DNA of 58,233 nt from Candidatus Bathyarchaeota archaeon (GCA_003165195.1 PLSP01000105.1:1-58233); one strand, 5' to 3'; positions 27,703 through 37,070 are shown, counted from the first letter of the stretch. The notes: a model not told the origin generated them from the sequence alone. Program-made: numbers and translations.

Positions 27703-28796
27703 GTTAGCACATCCGCTAGCCTGCCTTCAGCGACTGCTCGCTTAATTTCCATGGCAACGCGTCTGCCGGGGCCAATCTCCATGCCGTATTTGTACTTCAT
27801 GTAGGGCGAGGTGGGTTCAACGCATGGGCACCCGGGGACTCGTGGACTGACGTCGAAAACGTAAAATTCCAAATCTTTAGTGATTGCGCCCTGCAACGCG
27901 AACAATCCAATCATGCCAGGAAGATACTCTTTTTTGCAAGTTTCAACGAATTTTTCGGCTGCTTCAAAGATTTTTTCAATTTGGCTCTCCCGCATGGTGG
28001 CGCCCATATGCCCGATTTCAATGTTCTGCGTTGGAATATTCAGTTCCAGCTGCTCCTGTGCAGGCAGGTCCAAGACGCCGTCTAGATCGGTTTGAATGCG
28101 CCTGTCAAAACCAAGCAGATCAATTTCATCGGTTAACGGCGACCAAAAAAGGTTAGCGTTAAACTTGGCGCCTAGAATATATTCCTCAATTACCGCATTC
28201 TTCAAAGCCTCAGCCGTAATTATGCCTTGGCTTATACGTTTCTGTGCTGTCTCCTCATACTCACCAGGAGAGGAAGCATAGAAAAACGCTCGCTCTATCG
28301 CCCGTTGCTTTTCAGGAACCTTCACAATGACAAGCCGATCAATTTCGCTGGGCGCCTGAAAGGTTTTCGGCGTTACGATTCCGGCTTTCTGAAGAAGATA
28401 CAACTGGTTTCTAGGCGTATTACGTTCTTCTGTGCGAAGCATGCTTCGGTTGCCCATCAGAGGCACAGAGAACTGGGTTTCGATCGCCTCATATCCCGCG
28501 TAGACGGCAAAGGATCGGTTGGGAACAAAAACCGTGTTCAAATCGATCAGCTGCTTGACGCATTGTGGGTTTGTTATGTCTGAGAACTTGTCTAGCATTA
28601 CAATATGGTCGAAAATGTTTCGGTAGTATTTTGCATAGGTTTTTTCTCTGCCTTTTTGGCACACAACGACGGTTTGGTAACCTTCCTGTTTGGCGCCAGA
28701 GGCTATTTCAAGCGCTGAGTGGGAGCCAAGAACGCCGATGCAGAGTTCTTTGTGATTATATTTCTCTACTACCAGCTTTATTTTGTTGTGCATCAT
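27699..28796 (-). CDS. purP: PurP-family protein, paralog 2
   Basis: IGVLGSHSALEIASGAKQEGYQTVVVCQKGREKTY; FDVSPRVPGCPCVEPTSPY; overlaps neighbour by 4 nt. Confidence 0.9.
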   Translation of the reverse strand: MMHNKIKLVVEKYNHKELCIGVLGSHSALEIASGAKQEGYQTVVVCQKGREKTYAKYYRNIFDHIVMLDKFSDITNPQCVKQLIDLNTVFVPNRSFAVYAGYEAIETQFSVPLMGNRSMLRTEERNTPRNQLYLLQKAGIVTPKTFQAPSEIDRLVIVKVPEKQRAIERAFFYASSPGEYEETAQKRISQGIITAEALKNAVIEEYILGAKFNANLFWSPLTDEIDLLGFDRRIQTDLDGVLDLPAQEQLELNIPTQNIEIGHMGATMRESQIEKIFEAAEKFVETCKKEYLPGMIGLFALQGAITKDLEFYVFDVSPRVPGCPCVEPTSPYMKYKYGMEIGPGRRVAMEIKRAVAEGRLADVLT

Positions 28797-29851
28797 GTCT
28801 GTTCCTTCGCGTATTTCTTGTAATTGCTAATTACGTCTTTTAGTTCGGGTACCTTAAATATTCCCTGGCCTGTCATCTCGTTTGCAGCCGCCATGTACAT
28901 GTTTTTGATGATTACCTTAAGTGCAGGGTCAAGTTTTGGAGCAGGTGTCTTAACCAGAGCTTTCCAGTCCGGTATGCATTTGGCTTCAGCTTCCTTCTTT
29001 GCTGCCTCAACCTCTGTGTACCAAGCAGTTTTCTTATAAAATTGTCGTGCAACCTCTTTACTAACATGTACGCCCTCGTAGGTGAATCTGCATTCGTCAA
29101 GTGTCCCCAAGACATCAACAAGCATGAGTTCTCTTTTTTCATCGAATGCTAGCTCGATTTTTCCATCTTCGTTCTTGAGCCTCGCCTTAGAAGCAACATC
29201 AGTTATAGTTTGGTCTGCAACAAGCAAAGCTGCTTTAACATTGGAAAGTTCGGTGTCAGTTAATCCAGCCATCTTCTGTGCTTCAGCCCAAGTGACATAT
29301 CTGTCGGTTTCTTCAAGTTTTGTGCTCACGTCAAAGATGGGCTTAGAAAGTTGCTCGCCTGGTTTTGGGTAGTGATCTAAGCTGAGGTCTTGGATTGTCA
29401 TTTTGCCCTGCTCCAACCGTCTAAAAATTGATGATCCCTCAGGTAAACCGTTACGATAAATGATTTCAAGCGGAATGAGGCAGCTCTTGAGCGCTGATGT
29501 GTACATGCCGTAATCATGAATTATTTTGGAGCCAACAACGCGGGTTTTAGGCTTGTACACGTTAACCAGGCTAACCTCCATGGTGTTAGAAGGTTGTTTA
29601 AGCTGGCTGAACTTGACTGTTTTGCCGTCTGCATCTACCAAACCGCGATAGTGGGTCTTGATGCCTTTTTTCTCTAGGTGTTCAAAACAGTAGGCACCCA
29701 TGAGGCATAGCGCGGCTCCTTTGCCCTCTATGAGGTCAGGCATTTCGCCCCAGTCGAAAACGCTGTAGCGATCTGAGAAGATGAATTTGCCGACGCCCAT
29801 CTGGGTAGAGGTTGGCTTTTTGATTATTTGTAGGTCTTTTACGCTGCCCAA
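28793..29851 (-). CDS. purC: SAICAR synthetase-like (PurC)
   Basis: KFIFSDRYSVFDWGEMPDLIEGKGAALCLMGAYCFEHLEKKGI; overlaps purP. Confidence 0.88.
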   Translation of the reverse strand: MGSVKDLQIIKKPTSTQMGVGKFIFSDRYSVFDWGEMPDLIEGKGAALCLMGAYCFEHLEKKGIKTHYRGLVDADGKTVKFSQLKQPSNTMEVSLVNVYKPKTRVVGSKIIHDYGMYTSALKSCLIPLEIIYRNGLPEGSSIFRRLEQGKMTIQDLSLDHYPKPGEQLSKPIFDVSTKLEETDRYVTWAEAQKMAGLTDTELSNVKAALLVADQTITDVASKARLKNEDGKIELAFDEKRELMLVDVLGTLDECRFTYEGVHVSKEVARQFYKKTAWYTEVEAAKKEAEAKCIPDWKALVKTPAPKLDPALKVIIKNMYMAAANEMTGQGIFKVPELKDVISNYKKYAKEQT

Positions 29852-30040
29852 TCTTGTTAGCCTCTGTTGTGTTGGTTATTCTGAGTTTTCGCTTATATCG
29901 TTTTATCTAACGATCGCACTGTATTAAATCGTTGGCACTTAAAACTGGTTAACCCGCAGTTTTCCAAGCTAAAGAAGAGCCATATTTATCCAAAGATTCA
30001 AAGCCTAAACTAAAAAGCAACCCAATATAGCTGTTTCAAA

Positions 30041-30062
30041 ACCCTGACCTTTAGGTCAGGGT
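30041..30062 (-). terminator. Perfect 10-bp hairpin, possible purE terminator
   Basis: ACCCTGACCTTTAGGTCAGGGT; minus-strand tail TTTTG; 37 nt beyond purE stop. Confidence 0.5.
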
Positions 30063-30098
30063 CATTTAGCGACAATAAAACAGCAACAAAAATGAAAG

Positions 30099-30590
30099 TT
30101 ATTTTAGTTTCTTTACTGATTCATTTGCTTTCTCAAGCTCTCTCTTCTTCGAGGCCTGATAATCCTTTATGCCCTCTGCAAGCGAGCTGTCCTCCAATGC
30201 CAAGATTTTTGCGACGGCGATTGCTGCTCCTTCAGGTACAATGGTAACCAGAGAGCCTATGCCACTTGGCACTCTTAGCGAAGAGTAAATGTCTGCTCCT
30301 CCATAGTTTTCAGAGTACGGTGGGCACGCGATTACGGGCTTTGATGAATTGGCGTCAACAAAAGCGCTTAAAGCATTCGAGCGACCAGCAACGGTTATGT
30401 AAACTGCTTTTTCCGCTTCAAACTCTTTGATAACTTCGAGAACTTTTTCAGGAGTTTTATGCGCCGAAGCAACCCGGAAAGTATAGGTCACACCTAGCAT
30501 TTTTAAGTATTTGGCGATTTCACGAGAAAAATCCAAGTCACGCTCAGAGCCCATGACTATAACTGCTATTCCAGTCATACTTCTGCTCAC
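30099..30590 (-). CDS. purE: AIR carboxylase, class II PurE type
   Basis: VMGSERDLDFSREIAKYL..RVASAHKTPEKV..VAGRSNALSAFVDANSSKPVIACPPYSENYGGADIYSSLRVPSGIG. Confidence 0.93.
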   Translation of the reverse strand: MSRSMTGIAVIVMGSERDLDFSREIAKYLKMLGVTYTFRVASAHKTPEKVLEVIKEFEAEKAVYITVAGRSNALSAFVDANSSKPVIACPPYSENYGGADIYSSLRVPSGIGSLVTIVPEGAAIAVAKILALEDSSLAEGIKDYQASKKRELEKANESVKKLK

Positions 30591-30634
30591 TTGTAACAGC
30601 TAACCGAAAACAGGCTAATTAAGCAACCGATCAA

Positions 30635-31189
30635 TTGTTGTTGCAGGCTGCAATCACATTTCTTTATTACGTGTTTTATACCCTTTTTCTCCAAGTTGGT
30701 TTTATGGCTGAAAGCATTCAGACTCCTAAAGAGTTAGAGTTACTCAAGCAACTGGTTGGAGATTGGTCAGTGGGGATAGCCATGAAGCTGGGAGAGGACA
30801 AGTTTGTCTCTGGCTGTGGCGATATGAATGCGGTTGAAATCAGAGACTTAGGGGTTAACTCTGAAATAGACACGCACATCGAAGGCTATGATGATTATTT
30901 TGAGAATGACCTTTGGACTTTTGATCGAGCAGCGGGTAAAGTTCATGTTTTTAGCGTTACCTCAGAGGGAGCTGTTCACGATCATGTGGGCAGCTGGAGA
31001 GACGACAGCACGATTGAACTAAGCTGGAGAGGCACATTTGAGGATCAAGAGTTAGAGGAGAAAATAGAGGCAAAATGGTTAAACAAAGACCAAATTGAAG
31101 TCAAAGAAACACATATTTCTTTAGGCAAAACAACCTTTACAACCGACTACGTTTTCAAAAGAAAAGAAAGCTCAACTCAGCAAAGTTAG
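30635..31189 (+). CDS. DUF1579-like protein of unknown function
   Basis: LLKQLVGDWSVGIAMKLGEDKFVSGCGDMNAVEI; likely start is internal Met (MAESIQT). Confidence 0.6.
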   Translation: MLLQAAITFLYYVFYTLFLQVGFMAESIQTPKELELLKQLVGDWSVGIAMKLGEDKFVSGCGDMNAVEIRDLGVNSEIDTHIEGYDDYFENDLWTFDRAAGKVHVFSVTSEGAVHDHVGSWRDDSTIELSWRGTFEDQELEEKIEAKWLNKDQIEVKETHISLGKTTFTTDYVFKRKESSTQQS

Positions 31190-31660
31190 CAGAACGCATT
31201 CTAATCGTTCTGCTGCGTCCTCAACTTCTTTCGTTAATCCTTCACCAAACTCCATACTTTTTGGCTCAACAAGAAGCAGAGCAATTTTTGCACCAGTTGC
31301 CTCCCTAACGTAATCGCAAAAAAGCCGCAACGGCAACAAATGAGTTGAAACAGCGGAATATCCTGTTATCTGGTCTGCGTTAATCAGGCTGGCTTCTCCA
31401 GGATTTAAACCTAAAAAGGCTGCATCAATTAGAAGCACATGTGACGGAGCAAACTCCTCAATATCTTGAAGATAGTTTTCAGGAACTGTCTCAGCCTCCA
31501 ACAGCAGAACCCTTTTCGGCAGTTTACCCCTCAAAACCTCAGCAATTCTTAAACCAACGTAGTCATCGGAGCGTATTGGGTTCCCAATTCCAGCAAGAAC
31601 TACATGTCCAGCATCAGAAAACCATTCTGCCAAGCTTTTCTCGATCCTATCAACCATCAA
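31172..31660 (-). CDS. [NiFe]-hydrogenase maturation protease (HycI/HyaD family)
   Basis: VLAGIGNPIRSDDYVGLRIAEVL, LIDAAFLGLNPGEASLI, STHLLPLRLF. Confidence 0.93.
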   Translation of the reverse strand: MMVDRIEKSLAEWFSDAGHVVLAGIGNPIRSDDYVGLRIAEVLRGKLPKRVLLLEAETVPENYLQDIEEFAPSHVLLIDAAFLGLNPGEASLINADQITGYSAVSTHLLPLRLFCDYVREATGAKIALLLVEPKSMEFGEGLTKEVEDAAERLECVLLTLLS

Positions 31661-31725
31661 AGCACCGTTACAAAGGAATGAGCGACAAAACTAGAAAAAG
31701 TTTGTTGAACAACCCTAAAACATAA

Positions 31726-32256
31726 TTATTTTGGGGTAAGTTTTGTGCACCATTCGATGATTTGTTTTTCCGAGCTTTCTTTATCCTCTAATGGGTTAAC
31801 TATGGATAGCGCGCCCTCGTAGTCGCAGTTAGGCATAAGGGCTTTTGTCTCCTCTATACCCTGGGGTTTCTTATTTCCCTGTGTGAAGAAGACGGCAACT
31901 CTCTTTTCAGATAAGTCAGTTTTTTTGAGGTACGCCATTATGGCAGGTGTTGGTTTGCCTCCCCAAACAGGGGTGCCGATGATGGTGAGGTCATAGTCAG
32001 CGGGCGACCTTACGATTGGGGCTATTTCGGTTTCGTGACTTTGCCACCTTATTGAGATGCCTCTTAAAACGCCAAAAACGCTTGGTTGCTTTTTTACTTC
32101 AACGACTTCTTCGACGTCAGCTCCTATTTCCGCTGCGAGTGTCTGAGCAACCCAACGGGCATTGCCAGTTTTAGAGTAATAAACGATGAGACTTCTCAAA
32201 TATGAACTACCGCTGATAGGTTCATACTCAGAATGCGGATAATAAGATTTGCCCAT
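31726..32256 (-). CDS. Flavodoxin family protein
   Basis: LIVYYSKTGNARWVAQTLAAEIGADVEEV; TIIGTPVWGGKPTPA. Confidence 0.92.
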   Translation of the reverse strand: MGKSYYPHSEYEPISGSSYLRSLIVYYSKTGNARWVAQTLAAEIGADVEEVVEVKKQPSVFGVLRGISIRWQSHETEIAPIVRSPADYDLTIIGTPVWGGKPTPAIMAYLKKTDLSEKRVAVFFTQGNKKPQGIEETKALMPNCDYEGALSIVNPLEDKESSEKQIIEWCTKLTPK

Positions 32257-32265
32257 GGTTTAACG

Positions 32266-32628
32266 CTAATTTGCTTTCTTTGCCAGTTTCGGCGCCTTTC
32301 TATGGCTATCCCAAGCATGGTGCAACGCCAACGTAGGGTGGTAGATGAGCATTCTGGGCCCGGAGTAACGCATTACCACTTTTACTTTTTCTTTCATGTC
32401 GGGACGGTAGCAGTGGATAAGGCATTTACCGCATGTGCTTTTTTTGTCTTGAAAAGGGCACTTGTCTAAGCGTATGAATGCATATTCCTCAAACTCAGAG
32501 CATTCTTTGCAGATTTCGCCGCCCTTGGTATTATGATGGTTTTTGCAGTAAATTTGAGTCATGTAGCCTATGGTTTTCTTTTCGCGTTTCATTCGTTTGT
32601 GTTGTGGGTTTGGGGGTTGTGGCAGCAT
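32266..32628 (-). CDS. YgbA_NO (nitrous oxide-stimulated promoter) family protein
   Basis: IYCKNHHNTKGGEICKECSEFEEYAFIRLDKCPFQDKKSTCGKCLIHCYRPDMKEKVKVVMRYSGPRMLIYHP. Confidence 0.85.
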   Translation of the reverse strand: MLPQPPNPQHKRMKREKKTIGYMTQIYCKNHHNTKGGEICKECSEFEEYAFIRLDKCPFQDKKSTCGKCLIHCYRPDMKEKVKVVMRYSGPRMLIYHPTLALHHAWDSHRKAPKLAKKAN

Positions 32629-32812
32629 TTTTAAACCTGTCTAATGGAAGTGTCTACCTCACATAAGGGTTTACCCTAAGGTGTTAGGGTTTTAGAAGTG
32701 GAAGAAAACAATTAAAAGATATGTATCAATGTTAACTGTTTTTTTATATGATATTGGCTAAAGATATTCGGATTGATTAACAAAAGGATGAATGCCCAAA
32801 GAAAGGGCTTAA

Positions 32813-34267
32813 CTAACGGGATACAGTGCTGATAAGTTGTTTTTGGCTGTTGAAGACTTCGACGGTTAATGGCATTTTGCCTATTGCTGCGTGTGTTGCA
32901 CATCCGAAGCATGGGTCGTAGGCGCGGAACGCCATCTCCACCTTGTTGAGGATGCCTTGGTCGACTTTTCCGCCATGGATTAAGCCTTTGGCTGCGTCGC
33001 GTATGCTCATGCAGATAGCCGGGTAATTGTTGGTTGTTGCGACGATTAGGTTGACGTCTTTGACCATTGCGTCTTTGTCGAGGGTGTAATGGTGGATAAG
33101 TGTGCCTCTTGCTGCTTCAACGATGCCAACACCTTCTCCGGGTTCACCTGGCTTGTTACGGATGTTTGTGCTGGTAATTTCTGGATCTTTAACTAACTGC
33201 ATGGTTCGTTCAGTCGCGTAAAGGAGCTCAATTAGGCGTGCCCAATGAAACGCTAATGTACTGTGAATTGGTTTGCCGCCAAGAGTGTTGTACATGACCT
33301 CGTACTCTGCCTGCGCTAATGGTGTTGCCATGCCATCTGAAGCGTTTAATCGTCCGAGAGGACCAACGCGGTAGACGCCGCTGTCTTTGCCTGGAATTTG
33401 TCCTTTCCAACCTATTGCTTTGAGGTATGGGAACTTGCTGTATGTCCATTCTTCAACGTGTTCACCAATGTGTTTGAGGTAGTCTTTTGATTCGAACTTG
33501 AGGAATTCTGTGCCCATTGGGTCGACTACGCGAACTTTGCCGTCGTAAAAGTTGACTTTGTTGTTTTCGTCAACCATACCCATATAGTAGGTAGGCATTG
33601 TGTAGGCTTGGCTTTTGATCAAATCAACGTAATTGCTGTTGCCAAGCACTATGTCATGGAAGATTTTGAGTGTGAACTGAGCGAAGTTTACGCATGAAGA
33701 AGCCATCATTTCGATTTCTTGCCTGTTAGCTTCTGAAAGGGGTTTGCTGATTCCGCCGGGTAATCCGCAGACGGGGTGAGTTGCTTTGCCGCCGATGATT
33801 TCTGTGATTTTTTGGCCGTAAGCCCGGTGTTTGATGACTTCTTTGGCTACCGGAATCCCTACTTTTTCGATAACGCCAAGGATGTTGCGTTTTTCAGGCG
33901 GTGCATCTGGTCCAACTATGAAGTCTGGGCCACCAAGGTAGTAAAAGTGCAACGTGTGGTCGTAGATGTAGTAGGCGGTGTACATGAGTTCTCGCAGTTT
34001 CTTGGCTGCTGAAGGTGGTTCAACGTTGAATGCTTGGTCAAGGGCTTTTACTGCGGCAAAGTGGTGAGCAACTGGGCAGACACCGCATATTCTTGTGGTT
34101 AGCTGCGGCATGAGCTCTGCTCGTCTGCCAATGCAGAATTTCTCGAAGCCTCTTAACTCGGGGACTTTGAGGTATGCGTTTTCTACTTCGCCTTGGTCGT
34201 TTAGGAATATGGATACGTTTCCATGTCCTTCAAGCCTTGTTATTGGATCTATAATTATTTCTTTCAT
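32813..34267 (-). CDS. [NiFe]-hydrogenase large subunit, group 3c/MvhA-like
   Basis: RICGVCPVAHH and DPCFGCATH Ni-ligand motifs; C-terminal extension for protease. Confidence 0.95.
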   Translation of the reverse strand: MKEIIIDPITRLEGHGNVSIFLNDQGEVENAYLKVPELRGFEKFCIGRRAELMPQLTTRICGVCPVAHHFAAVKALDQAFNVEPPSAAKKLRELMYTAYYIYDHTLHFYYLGGPDFIVGPDAPPEKRNILGVIEKVGIPVAKEVIKHRAYGQKITEIIGGKATHPVCGLPGGISKPLSEANRQEIEMMASSCVNFAQFTLKIFHDIVLGNSNYVDLIKSQAYTMPTYYMGMVDENNKVNFYDGKVRVVDPMGTEFLKFESKDYLKHIGEHVEEWTYSKFPYLKAIGWKGQIPGKDSGVYRVGPLGRLNASDGMATPLAQAEYEVMYNTLGGKPIHSTLAFHWARLIELLYATERTMQLVKDPEITSTNIRNKPGEPGEGVGIVEAARGTLIHHYTLDKDAMVKDVNLIVATTNNYPAICMSIRDAAKGLIHGGKVDQGILNKVEMAFRAYDPCFGCATHAAIGKMPLTVEVFNSQKQLISTVSR

Positions 34268-35253
34268 TTTTTAATCACCTTTCTTTTAAGGATTGATGCT
34301 GGTAAACCGTACATGTAGACTGTGCCAACTGGGTCTTTAACTTGGCTAAGCAAATCTTCAATTTCTTTTTCAGTATACTTTGTTTTGCCTTCAACACTGT
34401 CATAGCCCAGAATTGATGCTAATGCAGTTATCATCCCTGCGCCTTGATCTGGAACGTTGGGCGCCGGGCCACCGCAACCGGTGCAAGGCATGTCAACGTT
34501 TAAGCATTGAGCGCCACAGCCGCTTCTTGTTGCCATTCCCATACAGATTATGCCTTGCTCCATGAGGCATTTTTCTGGTTCAGGAGTTTTTTCATAGACG
34601 CGGTAGATTTTGTCGATTTTTTTGTTTTCGCGTTTGCGTGGGCATTCGTCGCATACTGCTTTGAGTGGTGCAAGGACTGAGCCTTTTGGCGGGAGGTTGC
34701 CGCTTGCAATGGCATCTACTGCCCGAGCTATTAGCTTGACTGGTGGTGGGCAGCCTGGAAGATAGTAGTCTACGTCTACTGTTTGGGCAAGGGTTTTTAC
34801 TGTGTCGTAGAACTCTGGGATTTTAAGGGTGCCTTCACTAACTTGAGTTTGAGTCTGCGGCATTGTGCCTTGCGGATTGACGTTTGACTTGTCTTTTATG
34901 TAAACTTGATCGAAAATTTCTTTTTTGTCATTTAAGTTAGCTAGTCCTGGGACGCTTCCTTGGTGGGCGCATGAGCCGAAGGCAACAAGAGTTTTAGATT
35001 TTTGCCTCAGAACTTTGGCCATGTGTTCCTGCTCTGAGTTGCGTATTGAACCGTTAAAGAAGGTTATGTCGATGTGTTTGTCAGGTAGCGCTTCAACATC
35101 TTTGTATTTTACGTCGATAGCTACTGGCCAGAAGACTATGTCGGCGATTTGGACTACGTCAAGGATTTTCTCGTTTATGTCGAGGACGGCTATTTCGCAG
35201 CCGCCGCAGCTTGCAGCCCAGTAAAAGGCTATTTTTAGCTTGTTCTTACTCAT
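34264..35253 (-). CDS. [NiFe]-hydrogenase small subunit, MvhG-like
   Basis: FYWAASCGGCEIAVLD, FGSCAHQGSVPG, YYLPGCPPP, PCTGCGGPAPN. Confidence 0.95.
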   Translation of the reverse strand: MSKNKLKIAFYWAASCGGCEIAVLDINEKILDVVQIADIVFWPVAIDVKYKDVEALPDKHIDITFFNGSIRNSEQEHMAKVLRQKSKTLVAFGSCAHQGSVPGLANLNDKKEIFDQVYIKDKSNVNPQGTMPQTQTQVSEGTLKIPEFYDTVKTLAQTVDVDYYLPGCPPPVKLIARAVDAIASGNLPPKGSVLAPLKAVCDECPRKRENKKIDKIYRVYEKTPEPEKCLMEQGIICMGMATRSGCGAQCLNVDMPCTGCGGPAPNVPDQGAGMITALASILGYDSVEGKTKYTEKEIEDLLSQVKDPVGTVYMYGLPASILKRKVIKK

Positions 35254-36146
35254 TGTTTGTTTACTCCCTCAGTTACTTGCTTTAATATTTTTGATGCGTT
35301 TACTCGGAGTTCATTGAAGGCTAATTCTTCAGGACAGAGTCCCATTGCTAACCCGAGTAGTTGTGGGTAATGGAGTATGGGAATGCCATAGGTTTCATTA
35401 AATGTTTTCTCTATGCGCAGCTCATTTGTGTCATACATAATGTGGCAGAATGGGCAGATAGTGATTAACGCTTGTGCTTCAACCATTTTGATGTGGTTTA
35501 GCTTGTCTCTTGCTAATTGCAACGCGATTTTGTCGCTGACGCCAACGCTTGGGGCACCACAGCATTCTGTTTCGTCAATGTAGTCAAGGCATGTAGCCCC
35601 AGTTGCTTCGATGAGAGTTTTGAGTGTCTGTGGGTCTTCCGGGTCATCAAAACCAATATATTGTTTAGGTCTCAGGATGTGGCAGCCGTTGTGTTCAGCG
35701 ACTTTGAGCATGGTCAACGGCTTTGTGATCGAGGCTTTGATTTTGTCAATACCGACATCTTCCTTTAGCATCTGCAACAGATGCTTTGCCTCTATTGTTC
35801 CTTTGAATTCTAACCCTACTTCTTTGAGATGAAAGTTAATTTGGTCTTTGAGAACTTTGTCTTCTTTTAGGATTTTGTTAACTTTCTTGAGCGAACCAGC
35901 GCAGCCGGGGCAAAGCGTAAGAACGTTTAAGTCCTGCTGTTCCGCTAACGCCAAGTTTTTTGCCGCCAAAATAAGCATGGTTTCATGACTAACAGGATCA
36001 AATGGTAAACCACAACAATTGAATTCTGGCATTTCAACTAGTTCAACGCCAAGTTTTGTGAGGATTTTACGGGCGGAAATTTCGTATGCTGAAACACGGT
36101 AGGGGATGGCGCATCCGAGGAAAATAAGGTACTTATTGCTGGGCAT
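35250..36146 (-). CDS. HdrB-like heterodisulfide reductase subunit
   Basis: Two CCG domains: FNCCGLPFD..CPGC and TECCGAPSVG..CPFC. Confidence 0.95.
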   Translation of the reverse strand: MPSNKYLIFLGCAIPYRVSAYEISARKILTKLGVELVEMPEFNCCGLPFDPVSHETMLILAAKNLALAEQQDLNVLTLCPGCAGSLKKVNKILKEDKVLKDQINFHLKEVGLEFKGTIEAKHLLQMLKEDVGIDKIKASITKPLTMLKVAEHNGCHILRPKQYIGFDDPEDPQTLKTLIEATGATCLDYIDETECCGAPSVGVSDKIALQLARDKLNHIKMVEAQALITICPFCHIMYDTNELRIEKTFNETYGIPILHYPQLLGLAMGLCPEELAFNELRVNASKILKQVTEGVNKQ

Positions 36147-36705
36147 TTGTTGGTTGTCCTCCAGCTTGTTTTTGGGCGTTTGAGATGAATTTTACTCCTT
36201 TTAGCGTCTTTTTGACGTTTTCTGCGTTGCCTTTTGGCAGCGGCGGGAGCCCTTGTGACTCACGTTTTTTTATTCGTAATTCAGGAATTTTGTAGGCGTA
36301 TCCTGATTCAAGCAGGCTTGCGGTTTGGTCTTTGAAAACTTGTGGGATGCAGCCGTTTTCTACCGCCAAGTTGCGGAAGACGCGTATAACGCTTGCAACT
36401 TCAACGTCTTGTGGGCAGCGGTCGGTACAAGTGAAGCAGGCTGCGCATAACCATAAGGTGTCGCTTTTTAGCACGCGGTCTTTTAAGCCAAGCTGGGCCA
36501 TATGAATCAAGGTTCTGGGGCGGTAACTGTCGCTGTATCGGGCTACTGGGCAGTCTGAGGTGCAGGTTCCACACTGGAAACATTTGAGAATTTTTTCGCT
36601 TCCGTGCATTTTAAGCAGTTGATACTTGAATTTGGGGTCAAGTTCGGAAGCTTTTATTGGCTCTTTGCTTGAGACTGTTGTTGCTGCTGGCTCAGTCACG
36701 TGCAA
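36133..36705 (-). CDS. HdrC-like heterodisulfide reductase subunit
   Basis: CFQCGTCTSDCPVARYSDSYRPRTLIHMAQLG..LWLCAACFTCTDRCPQDV. Confidence 0.95.
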   Translation of the reverse strand: MHVTEPAATTVSSKEPIKASELDPKFKYQLLKMHGSEKILKCFQCGTCTSDCPVARYSDSYRPRTLIHMAQLGLKDRVLKSDTLWLCAACFTCTDRCPQDVEVASVIRVFRNLAVENGCIPQVFKDQTASLLESGYAYKIPELRIKKRESQGLPPLPKGNAENVKKTLKGVKFISNAQKQAGGQPTNAQQ

Positions 36706-37000
36706 ACCTCTTCGATTGGTTCGATAGCACCATGCGTGCTTGTTTTATTGGAATGCCATGGTCAAATAGATAAATGTTCAGTCAAACCTATGGTGATTCC
36801 TCCATCTTTATGTATCCTTTTCCAAAATCACCGCCAAACGGATTACGCCTTTCCCATTGCGGATAACTCGTTCGGATTCGCTTTTTACCTATAGAGATCA
36901 AGTGTAAATAGTAGGGCCCTCCCCCCTATCTCAGTGAAAGGCTTGTTTTGGGCTGATTTTTCTATTTAGGGTTTGATTCTGGTTCAGGTTAGGGCGAAAA

Positions 37001-37070
37001 AAGGCATAAAAAGGCGTTAAAAGACATAAAAAGATACAGAAAGACATTAAAAGACAGAAAAAGACAGGCG
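37001..37070. repeat. Seven tandem 10-bp units, consensus AAGRCATAAA
   Basis: aaggcataaa aaggcgttaa aagacataaa aagatacaga aagacattaa aagacagaaa aagacaggcg. Confidence 0.9.

Noticed and set aside
37001-37070. CRISPR array
   Set aside because: Units are 10 bp and contiguous with no unique spacers; treated as phased tandem repeat. No other CRISPR-like structure seen.
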